Program-made: the position numbers and the translations under genes
From: CAISGS01 sp044346445
GTDB taxonomy: Bacteria; Pseudomonadota; Alphaproteobacteria; Caulobacterales; Caulobacteraceae
Assembly (NCBI GenBank): GCA_044346445.1
Contig: JBIIZD010000093.1
Coordinates: forward strand, 1-9,962
DNA: 9,962 nucleotides
Direction of reading: 5' to 3'
In this document: positions 1 through 5,840 of the stretch, in pieces
How positions within the stretch are numbered: position 1 is the first letter of the stretch
How the letters are laid out: each line of letters begins with the position of its first letter
The notes under the pieces: model-generated
Databases searched by the model: none
What the model saw: only the letters and a program-made list of their open reading frames with translations
Told to the model about the DNA's origin: nothing

Positions 1-953
1 ATGCCTGTTATATCTATATTCGCGGCGAATATGTGCGCGAGCGTGAAGTGCTCGAAGACGCGGTCAAGCAGGCCTATGAGGCCAAGCTGATCGGCAAGAA
101 CAATATCCATGGCTGGGATTTTGATCTTTATATCCATCACGGCGGCGGCGCTTATATCTGCGGCGAAGAAACCGCGCTTTTGGAAAGCCTTGAAGGCAAG
201 AAGGGCCAGCCGCGCCTAAAGCCGCCTTTCCCCGCTGGCGCTGGCCTTTATGGCTGTCCCACGACTGTGAATAATGTGGAATCGATTGCCGTGGTCGGCA
301 CGATCCTGCGGCGCGGGGCCGATTGGTTTGCAGGCTTTGGCCGACCGAACAATACCGGCACCAAGCTGATGTGCGTGTCTGGCCATGTTGAGCGGCCATG
401 CAATGTCGAAGAAGCCATGTCGATCCCATTGCGCCAATTGCTCGAAGACCATTGCGGCGGCATTCGCGGCGGCTGGGGTAATCTCAAGGCCATCATTCCC
501 GGCGGCTCGTCGGTGGCCATGATCCCGGCTGAGCAGTGCGAAACCGCCCTGATGGATTTTGACAGCCTGCGCGATCTGAAATCGGGTCTGGGCACGGCGG
601 CCGTAATCGTGATGGACAAGTCGACCGACCTGATCAAGGCGATCGCGCGGCTATCCTATTTCTACAAGCATGAAAGCTGCGGCCAGTGCACGCCTTGCCG
701 CGAAGGCACGGGCTGGATGTGGCGGGTGATGGAGCGCATGGCCACGGGTGAGGCGGATATGAGGGAAATCGACCTTCTGCTCGATGTCGCCAGTCAGGTT
801 GAAGGTCACACCATCTGCGCGCTTGGCGACGCGGCGGCCTGGCCGATCCAGGGCCTGTTCCGCCATTTCCGCCCCGAGGTTGAAGACCGCATTACCCGTT
901 ATCGCGCGGGCAAACCCCATGTTCAGGGCGCACGTCTGGCGGCGGCGGAGTAG
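1..953 (+). CDS. nuoF: NADH-quinone oxidoreductase subunit F, 3' part (5' end outside window)
   Basis: NADH- and FMN-binding subunit of complex I; it oxidises NADH on the cytoplasmic side and hands electrons to the 4Fe-4S cluster N3. The frame is open to the left edge (first full codon at 3, reading ACYIYIRGEY), leaving about 316 residues plus the stop at 951-953. Family members are about 430-440 residues, so roughly 120 N-terminal residues, including the first glycine-rich segment, are missing. Visible marks are the conserved GGGAYICGEETALLESLEG segment of the nucleotide/FMN fold, then KPPFPA, the central SLBB-type region, and the N3 ligands SCGQCTPC (Cys codons at 678, 687, 696) with a fourth Cys in HTICALG (codon at 816). 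A GTG at 33 is internal and not the real start. The next gene begins 5 nt after the stop. Identification is secure from motifs and operon position. Confidence 0.97.
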   Translation, partial: ACYIYIRGEYVREREVLEDAVKQAYEAKLIGKNNIHGWDFDLYIHHGGGAYICGEETALLESLEGKKGQPRLKPPFPAGAGLYGCPTTVNNVESIAVVGTILRRGADWFAGFGRPNNTGTKLMCVSGHVERPCNVEEAMSIPLRQLLEDHCGGIRGGWGNLKAIIPGGSSVAMIPAEQCETALMDFDSLRDLKSGLGTAAVIVMDKSTDLIKAIARLSYFYKHESCGQCTPCREGTGWMWRVMERMATGEADMREIDLLLDVASQVEGHTICALGDAAAWPIQGLFRHFRPEVEDRITRYRAGKPHVQGARLAAAE

Positions 954-961
954 GGCAAATG
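947..961 (+). promoter_or_regulatory. Ribosome binding site of the small coiled-coil gene, inside the nuoF end
   Basis: GGAG at 947-950 lies in the last Ala-Glu codons of nuoF, 8 nt before ATG 959, and supports that the 74-residue frame is translated. The same GGCGGAGTA context ends nuoG and provides the site for nuoH. Confidence 0.6.
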
Positions 962-1183
962 GCTGAGGAACCGGACAGCATTTTACTGCAATATATGCGC
1001 CGCTTTGATGCGCAATTGCAGCGCATGTGTGAAGACATCCATGAAATGCGCGTCCGCCTGACCAATGTTGAAGAGAGCCAGAGCATTATTCATCGGCGGC
1101 TAGATCGCATGGATGAGCGGCTGGAACGGATAGAACGTCGACTTGAACTGGTCGGCAGCCCCTATGGAGGCGTTCGCGAGTAA
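959..1183 (+). CDS. Small coiled-coil protein between nuoF and nuoG, function unknown
   Basis: A 74-residue acidic/basic protein that matches no core complex I subunit I know. From Leu9 to Val65 it shows 17 successive a/d heptad positions (9, 13, 16, 20, 23, 27, 30, 34, 37, 41, 44, 48, 51, 55, 58, 62, 65); all are hydrophobic except Gln41. The second half is a run of Arg/Glu-rich repeats (RRLDRMDERLERIERRLEL). There is no signal peptide or membrane segment, so it is expected in the cytoplasm as a coiled-coil oligomer. A GGAG at 947-950, inside the nuoF tail, lies 8 nt before the ATG. Its stop TAA shares one base with the nuoG ATG (TAATG), implying translational coupling. Codon use includes TTA, CTA, ATA and CGA, which look less optimised than in the neighbours. 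Unidentified reading frames inside nuo/nqo clusters are established for alphaproteobacteria such as Paracoccus and Rhodobacter. A role in assembly or as an accessory of the NADH module is inference. Confidence 0.8.
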   Translation: MAEEPDSILLQYMRRFDAQLQRMCEDIHEMRVRLTNVEESQSIIHRRLDRMDERLERIERRLELVGSPYGGVRE

Positions 1184-3228
1184 TGGCTAAAGCTAAGGTC
1201 AATGGCGTCGAGGTTGAGTTTGAACCCGGCATGACGGTCCTGCAGGTCGCAGAACTGGCGGGCGAAGAGATTCCGCGATTTTGCTATCATGAACGCCTGT
1301 CGATTGCGGGCAATTGCCGCATGTGTCTGGTCGAGGTGAAGCCCGGGCCGCCCAAGCCCCAGGCGTCTTGCGCCCTGCCAGCGGCTGAGAACCAGGAAAT
1401 CTTTACCAATACGCCCATGGTTAAAAAGGCCCGCGAAGGCGTGATGGAGTTTTTGCTGATCAATCATCCGCTCGATTGCCCAATCTGCGATCAGGGCGGC
1501 GAGTGCGATCTGCAAGATCAGGCCATGGGCTATGGCCGCGACGAGACCCGCTTTGACGACAATAAGCGCGCGGTCGAAGAAAAATTCATGGGCCCCCTGA
1601 TCAAGACGGTCATGACCCGCTGTATCCAGTGCACACGCTGCGTGCGCTTTGTCACCGAGGTGGCGGGCGTGCCGGAGATCGGCATGACGGGCCGGGGTGA
1701 GGATGCCGAGATCACCACCTATCTGGAAGGCGCTGTGAATAGCGAACTGTCCGGCAATGTGATCGATCTTTGCCCGGTCGGGGCCCTGACCTCAAAGCCC
1801 TATGCGTTTAATGCGCGGCCCTGGGAGCTGAAAAAGACCGAATCCATCGATGTCATGGACGCTCTGGGCAGTGCGATCCGCATTGATGCGCGCGGCACTG
1901 AGGTCATGCGCGTGCTGCCTCGGATCAATGAAGAGATCAATGAGGAATGGATCTCGGACAAGACCCGCTATGCCTGCGACGGCCTGATGCGCCAGCGGCT
2001 GGACCAGCCCTATGTGCGCGTTGGCGGCAAGCTTAAGCCCGCGACCTGGGCGGAAGCCTTTGATGCGGTCGTGACCAAGATTAACGCCTCAAAGCCTGAG
2101 CGGATGGGCGTCATTGCTGGCGATCTGCAAGACGCCGAATCCATGAAGGCGGCGCTGGACCTGTTTGGCGCTTTGGGCGTGACCAGCCTGGATTGCCGTC
2201 AGGACGGGGCCAAGCTTGATCCCAAGGCGGGCCGGGCCAGCTATGTGTTTAACTCGACCCTCGCCGGGATAGATGAGGCCGATCACATCGTCCTGATCGG
2301 GGTCAATCCGCGCCATGCTGCCCCTGTGCTCAATGCCCGTATTCGCCGGGCCGTGATGCAGGGCCAATGCAAGGTCAGCGTGATCGGCCAGCAGGCCGAC
2401 CTGACCTATGCCTATGAATATCTGGGCGCGGGTCCCGACACCTTGACCCGTTTCGCCGCCAAGCCGCCCAAGGGGGCATCCAAGCCCTTGCTGATTGTCG
2501 GGGCTGAGACCGTGGCCCGGTCCGATGGCGCGGCCGTGCTGGCCCTGATTGCCCAGGCGGCCAAGGCCATGGGCGCGGTCAAGGACGGCTGGAACGGCTT
2601 TAATGTGCTGCACACAGCGGCCAGCCGGGTTGGCGGGCTGGATATGGGCTTTGTGCCGGGGCAGGGCGGTTTGACCGCTGGCCAGATGGTGCAAAAGGGC
2701 GCTCTGGACGTTCTGGTCCTGATGGGCGGCGACGAGCTTGACCTGTCGGCCACTGATGCCTTTGTCGTCTATATGGGAACCCATGGCGACGCGGGCGCAC
2801 ACCGCGCCGATGTGGTCTTGCCGGGCGCTGCCTATGCCGAAAAGTCTGGCCTGTATGTGAACACAGAGGGTCGGGTGCAGATCGCGACGCGGGCCGTATT
2901 CCCCAAGGGTCAGGCCAAGGAAGACTGGTCGATCCTGCGCGCCTTGTCTGAGCGGCTCGGTGCGACCTTGCCCTATGACAGCCTGAACCAATTACGCGCC
3001 AAGCTGTTTGCCGATCACCCAAGCTTTGGCCAGATCGACTATGTTGCGGCCGCTCAGCCCATGGATTTGGCCCTAGTTGGTCAGGCTGGCGAACTGGATG
3101 ATGCGGCGTTTGCTGGCCCCGCCACCGATTTTTACCTCACCAACCCGATTGCCCGGGCCAGTGTGACCATGGCCGAGTGCTCTGCCACGGCCAAGGCTGC
3201 GCGCATCAAGACCCAAGCGGCGGAGTAA
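1183..3228 (+). CDS. nuoG: NADH-quinone oxidoreductase subunit G
   Basis: Largest subunit of the peripheral arm; it carries the iron-sulfur relay from NuoF towards NuoI. At 681 residues it matches the alphaproteobacterial and mitochondrial (75 kDa, NDUFS1) size. The N-terminal 2Fe-2S ferredoxin domain has N1b ligands Cys34, Cys45, Cys48 and Cys63. The His-Cys3 cluster N5 has His95, Cys99, Cys102 and Cys108 (HPLDCPICDQGGECDLQDQ). Cluster N4 uses Cys147, Cys150, Cys153 and Cys197. From about residue 220 onward there is a molybdopterin-oxidoreductase-like fold, which is vestigial in complex I. No extra CxxC set after residue 200 is present, so the N7 cluster seen in E. coli and Thermus is absent. 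The start overlaps the preceding stop by one base; GGAGG at 1166-1170 lies 12 nt upstream. nuoH starts 4 nt after the stop. Confidence 0.98.
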   Translation: MAKAKVNGVEVEFEPGMTVLQVAELAGEEIPRFCYHERLSIAGNCRMCLVEVKPGPPKPQASCALPAAENQEIFTNTPMVKKAREGVMEFLLINHPLDCPICDQGGECDLQDQAMGYGRDETRFDDNKRAVEEKFMGPLIKTVMTRCIQCTRCVRFVTEVAGVPEIGMTGRGEDAEITTYLEGAVNSELSGNVIDLCPVGALTSKPYAFNARPWELKKTESIDVMDALGSAIRIDARGTEVMRVLPRINEEINEEWISDKTRYACDGLMRQRLDQPYVRVGGKLKPATWAEAFDAVVTKINASKPERMGVIAGDLQDAESMKAALDLFGALGVTSLDCRQDGAKLDPKAGRASYVFNSTLAGIDEADHIVLIGVNPRHAAPVLNARIRRAVMQGQCKVSVIGQQADLTYAYEYLGAGPDTLTRFAAKPPKGASKPLLIVGAETVARSDGAAVLALIAQAAKAMGAVKDGWNGFNVLHTAASRVGGLDMGFVPGQGGLTAGQMVQKGALDVLVLMGGDELDLSATDAFVVYMGTHGDAGAHRADVVLPGAAYAEKSGLYVNTEGRVQIATRAVFPKGQAKEDWSILRALSERLGATLPYDSLNQLRAKLFADHPSFGQIDYVAAAQPMDLALVGQAGELDDAAFAGPATDFYLTNPIARASVTMAECSATAKAARIKTQAAE

Positions 3229-3232
3229 GAGC

Positions 3233-4297
3233 ATGACCCCTGCCGCATTGGACTTTTGGACAACACCCCTGGGCTGGTCGTTGATTACGGTTGGTCAGAT
3301 CTTGCTGGTGACGGTTGGCATCTTATTGTCACTGGCCTTTTTGCTCTTGGCCGACCGCAAGATCTGGGCAGCGGTTCAGATGCGCAAGGGCCCCAATGTG
3401 GTTGGTCCGTTTGGTCTGCTTCAGTCGTTTGCTGACTTTTTGAAATTTGTGCTGAAAGAGATCGTCATTCCGGCTGGAGCCGATAAGACGGTGTTTATTC
3501 TGGCTCCCATCTTAAGCTTTGTCTTGGCATTTGGCCTATGGGCGGTCATTCCCTTCGCGCCGGGCTGGGTGGTGTCGAATATTAATGTGGGCATCTTGTA
3601 TATTTTCGCGATCTCGTCGCTTGGCGTTTACGGGATTATTATGGGCGGTTGGGCCTCGAACTCGAAATATCCCTTCCTTGGCAGCCTGCGTTCCGCGGCC
3701 CAGATGGTGTCTTATGAGGTCTCGATAGGCTTTGTGATCATTACGGTGATCTTGCTGACCGGCTCGATGAATCTTCAAACCATTGTCGAGAACCAGGCGG
3801 GCGGATTTTGGCACTGGCATGCGTTTGCACTGCCGACCATTATTGTCATGTTCCCGATGATGGTGGTGTTTTTCATCTCAGCCCTGGCCGAGACCAATCG
3901 CCCACCCTTTGACCTGCCAGAGGCTGAGTCTGAACTGGTCGCGGGCTATCAGGTCGAATATTCCTCGACGCCCTATCTGCTATTCATGATTGGCGAATAT
4001 TCCAACATCGTCTTTATGTGCGCCCTGATCTCGATCCTGTTTTTTGGCGGCTGGCAAGCACCGTTCCCGACGCCGTTCCTGGCGTCTTGGTCGCCAACGG
4101 CGGCCAGCTTTTTTGGGTTCATGTGCTTTGCCATCAAGATCGTGTTCTGGTTCTTCATGTTCGCCATGGCCAAGGCCATCGTGCCTCGCTACCGCTATGA
4201 CCAGTTGATGCGCCTTGGCTGGAAGGTGTTTTTGCCGATGTCGCTGGTGGCGGTCGTGCTGATTGCCGCCTGGCGCGTTTTTGGCCCTCAGGCCTAA
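3233..4297 (+). CDS. nuoH: NADH-quinone oxidoreductase subunit H
   Basis: Membrane subunit (ND1 homologue) at the junction of the two arms; it forms most of the ubiquinone chamber and the entry of the proton-coupling path. It has 354 residues, the usual length, with about eight hydrophobic helices. Signature segments are LADRKIWAAVQMRKGPNVVG (residues 39-58) after the first helix, YEVSIGF (161-167), and the acidic loop AETNRPPFDLPEAESELVAG (219-238), which is rich in the conserved Glu/Asp linked to quinone reduction. The C-terminal part has the RYRYDQLMRLGWK motif (319-331). The Shine-Dalgarno GGAG at 3222-3225 is embedded in the last codons of nuoG, 7 nt before the ATG. The gene is clearly complete and in operon order. 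Confidence 0.98.
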   Translation: MTPAALDFWTTPLGWSLITVGQILLVTVGILLSLAFLLLADRKIWAAVQMRKGPNVVGPFGLLQSFADFLKFVLKEIVIPAGADKTVFILAPILSFVLAFGLWAVIPFAPGWVVSNINVGILYIFAISSLGVYGIIMGGWASNSKYPFLGSLRSAAQMVSYEVSIGFVIITVILLTGSMNLQTIVENQAGGFWHWHAFALPTIIVMFPMMVVFFISALAETNRPPFDLPEAESELVAGYQVEYSSTPYLLFMIGEYSNIVFMCALISILFFGGWQAPFPTPFLASWSPTAASFFGFMCFAIKIVFWFFMFAMAKAIVPRYRYDQLMRLGWKVFLPMSLVAVVLIAAWRVFGPQA

Positions 4298-4312
4298 GGG
4301 AGACAAAAGCTC

Positions 4313-4810
4313 ATGTCCTTTTCCGCGCGTGTCACCCAGGCCATTAAGGGCGCAGCCCTGATGGATTTTGTCGGGGCCTTTGGGCTTGCGATGAAATACA
4401 TGGTCCGGCCCAAGGCCACCGTGCTCTATCCGTTCGAGCGTGGGCCACAATCGCCGCGTTTTCGCGGTGAACATGCCCTGCGCCGCTATCCCAATGGCGA
4501 GGAGCGCTGCATTGCCTGCAAGCTGTGCGAAGCTATTTGTCCGGCCCAGGCCATTACCATTGAGGCCGAGCCGCGCGCCGATGGCTCGCGCCGCACGACC
4601 CGCTACGATATTGACATGGTCAAATGCATCTATTGTGGCCTGTGCCAGGAGGCCTGCCCGGTCGATGCGATTGTCGAGGGGCCCAATACCGAGTTTGCGG
4701 TCGAGACGCGCGAAGAGCTTTATTATGACAAGGCCCGGCTGCTCGATAATGGCGATCGCTGGGAGCGGCTGATCGCAAAGAATATGGAACTGGACGCGCC
4801 TTACCGCTAA
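4313..4810 (+). CDS. nuoI: NADH-quinone oxidoreductase subunit I
   Basis: Ferredoxin-like subunit (TYKY, NDUFS8 homologue) with two 4Fe-4S clusters, N6a and N6b, which pass electrons from NuoG towards cluster N2 in NuoB. It has 165 residues. Two CxxCxxCxxxCP motifs are intact: CIACKLCEAICP (Cys66, 69, 72, 76) and CIYCGLCQEACP (Cys105, 108, 111, 115); in this fold the last Cys of each motif binds the other cluster. The N-terminal stretch (residues about 1-35) is amphipathic and anchors the protein on the membrane arm, as expected. AAGGGAG (4296-4302) overlaps the nuoH stop and lies 10 nt before the ATG. The final codons and stop form the left arm of a hairpin (see 4801-4820). A 103-nt spacer follows, the largest break in the cluster. 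Confidence 0.98.
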   Translation: MSFSARVTQAIKGAALMDFVGAFGLAMKYMVRPKATVLYPFERGPQSPRFRGEHALRRYPNGEERCIACKLCEAICPAQAITIEAEPRADGSRRTTRYDIDMVKCIYCGLCQEACPVDAIVEGPNTEFAVETREELYYDKARLLDNGDRWERLIAKNMELDAPYR

Positions 4811-4820
4811 GAAGCGGTGG
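4801..4820 (+). other. Inverted repeat spanning the nuoI stop codon
   Basis: ACCGCT (4803-4808) and AGCGGT (4813-4818) pair perfectly around the tetraloop AAGA; two further G-U pairs (4802 with 4819, 4801 with 4820) could extend the stem to 8 bp. The nuoI stop TAA (4808-4810) sits at the top of the stem. There is no U-run after it, so it is not a canonical intrinsic terminator. It could slow RNA decay or mark a processing site; that is inference. Confidence 0.45.
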
Positions 4821-4913
4821 CGATTCATCGCGGCTAACTTAAGCCGCATAGATTGACGCATCTCGTCGCTTGCAAGGGGCAAGACCGGGAAAAAGAGGGG
4901 CCTTAGACCCAGC
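4811..4913 (+). other. nuoI-nuoJ intergenic spacer with several small stem-loops
   Basis: This 103-nt stretch has no plausible gene. It contains the right arm of the hairpin over the nuoI stop, a GCGGCT/AGCCGC stem, and a weaker CTTGC (4869-4873)/GCAAG (4879-4883) stem. A TTGACG at 4853-4858 resembles a -35 element, but no convincing -10 lies 16-18 nt downstream. A possible Shine-Dalgarno, AGAGGGG (4894-4900), lies 13 nt before the nuoJ ATG, which is longer than usual. An in-frame stop (4854-4856) and no start codon between it and 4914 fix the nuoJ start. All other junctions here are 15 nt or less, so the gap is out of character; it divides the peripheral-arm genes from the nuoJ-N membrane-arm genes and might hold an RNA-level control point (inference). 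Confidence 0.5.
4830..4847 (+). other. Inverted repeat in the nuoI-nuoJ spacer
   Basis: GCGGCT (4830-4835) pairs perfectly with AGCCGC (4842-4847) around the 6-nt loop AACTTA. It is all G/C apart from the closing T-A pair. No T-rich tract follows (ATAGATTGACG), which argues against simple Rho-independent termination. A competing, shorter fold is possible in the same place: GCGAT (4820-4824) with ATCGC (4827-4831). The CCGC half can also pair with GCGG at 4814-4817, giving alternative structures with the hairpin over the nuoI stop. Confidence 0.4.
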
Positions 4914-5531
4914 ATGGACTTGCAGGCAATTGCCTTCTATCTGCTCGCGGCCATTACGGTTGCGTCCGGATTACTTGTCATCACGGCGCGGAATCCCGTG
5001 CACTCGGTGCTGTTCCTGATCCTGGCCTTTTTCACGGCGGCGGGCCTGTTTGTCATGCTCGGGGCCGAGTTCTTGGCCATGCTTTTGGTTGTGGTCTATG
5101 TCGGCGCGGTCGCGGTGCTGTTCTTGTTCGTGGTCATGATGCTGGATGTCGATTTCAGCCAGTTGCGCGAAGGGTTTTCGCGCTATTTGCCGATTGGCAT
5201 GGTGGTCGGCGGGGTGCTGGCCATTGAGATGATCCTGATTGCAACGGCGGTCGCTAGTCGCGGCGCGGCCAGCGTGAATACGGCACCGATTAGCCCTGAT
5301 CCCGCCCTGCCCAATACCGAGGCGATAGGGCGAGTGCTCTATACCGATTATGTCTATTTCTTCCAGGCAGCTGGGCTTGTGCTCTTGGTGGCCATGATTG
5401 GCGCCATCGTCCTGACCTTGCGCCATCGTCCTGGGGTGCGGCGGCAGAATATCGGCGATCAGGTTGCGCGCACGCCGAAGACCGGCATGGAAATTGTCCA
5501 AATCAAGAGCGGCGAGGGCTTAAGCGAATGA
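4914..5531 (+). CDS. nuoJ: NADH-quinone oxidoreductase subunit J
   Basis: ND6 homologue, a membrane subunit beside NuoK whose third helix undergoes a pi-bulge change during turnover in structurally studied complexes. It has 205 residues with about five hydrophobic helices: roughly residues 4-24, 31-49, 53-77, 92-114 and 147-169. The conserved helix 3 motif VVYVGAVAVLFLFVVMML (residues 60-77, Tyr62) is intact. The soluble loop at about 115-145 and a polar cytoplasmic tail from 170 are as expected. The start is fixed because the frame upstream meets TGA at 4854 with no earlier start codon. The end overlaps nuoK by four bases (ATGA), typical of coupled translation. Confidence 0.97.
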   Translation: MDLQAIAFYLLAAITVASGLLVITARNPVHSVLFLILAFFTAAGLFVMLGAEFLAMLLVVVYVGAVAVLFLFVVMMLDVDFSQLREGFSRYLPIGMVVGGVLAIEMILIATAVASRGAASVNTAPISPDPALPNTEAIGRVLYTDYVYFFQAAGLVLLVAMIGAIVLTLRHRPGVRRQNIGDQVARTPKTGMEIVQIKSGEGLSE

Positions 5532-5836
5532 CCATTGGCCTGATCCATTACCTATCGGTTGCCGCAATACTGTTTACCATCGGGGTGCTCGGTATCTTTG
5601 TGAACCGTAAGAATATCATAGTGATCCTCATGTCGATTGAACTGATCTTGCTGGCTGTGAACATCAATCTGGTGGCGTTTTCGGCCTATCTGCATGATGT
5701 GGTCGGTCAGATCTTTGCCATGTTTGTCCTGACCGTGGCTGCGGCTGAAGCGGCTGTGGGCCTCGCTATTCTTGTCACCTTCTTCCGTAACCGCGGCGAT
5801 ATTGCCGTGGATGATGCCAGCGTGATGAAGGGTTGA
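5528..5836 (+). CDS. nuoK: NADH-quinone oxidoreductase subunit K
   Basis: ND4L homologue with three transmembrane helices and 102 residues, the standard length. It contributes two buried glutamates to the central hydrophilic axis of proton transfer: Glu38 in LMSIELILLAVN (equivalent to E. coli Glu36) and Glu74 in AAAEAAVGLA (equivalent to Glu72). Both are present. The start ATG overlaps the nuoJ stop in ATGA. GAGGG at 5514-5518, inside nuoJ, lies 9 nt upstream. The polar C-terminal tail (FRNRGDIAVDDASVMKG) is normal. nuoL follows after 4 nt. Confidence 0.97.
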   Translation: MTIGLIHYLSVAAILFTIGVLGIFVNRKNIIVILMSIELILLAVNINLVAFSAYLHDVVGQIFAMFVLTVAAAEAAVGLAILVTFFRNRGDIAVDDASVMKG

Positions 5837-5840
5837 GATC

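Noticed and set aside
2089..2991. 300-codon open frame on the minus strand opposite nuoG
   Set aside because: It is a shadow created by the GC-rich codon pattern of nuoG; it shows no family resemblance.
1183..3228. Possible N7 iron-sulfur cluster in NuoG
   Set aside because: After the N4 ligands only isolated cysteines remain (for example Cys265), with no CxxC set, so the cluster is absent as in other alphaproteobacterial NuoG.
1183..3228. NuoG as a formate dehydrogenase or molybdopterin enzyme because of its C-terminal fold
   Set aside because: The N1b, N5 and N4 ligand order plus the nuo context identify complex I; the molybdopterin-type fold is a normal vestige in this subunit.
4820..4847. 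Rho-independent terminator after nuoI
   Set aside because: The stems are short and no T-run follows; the downstream genes clearly continue the same complex I operon.
3980..4915. 311-codon open frame on the minus strand opposite nuoH, nuoI and the nuoI-nuoJ spacer
   Set aside because: It lies almost wholly opposite two certain genes, its composition (His/Arg/Gln-rich, no domains) is that of an antisense shadow of membrane-protein codons in GC-rich DNA, and no binding site or neighbour supports it.
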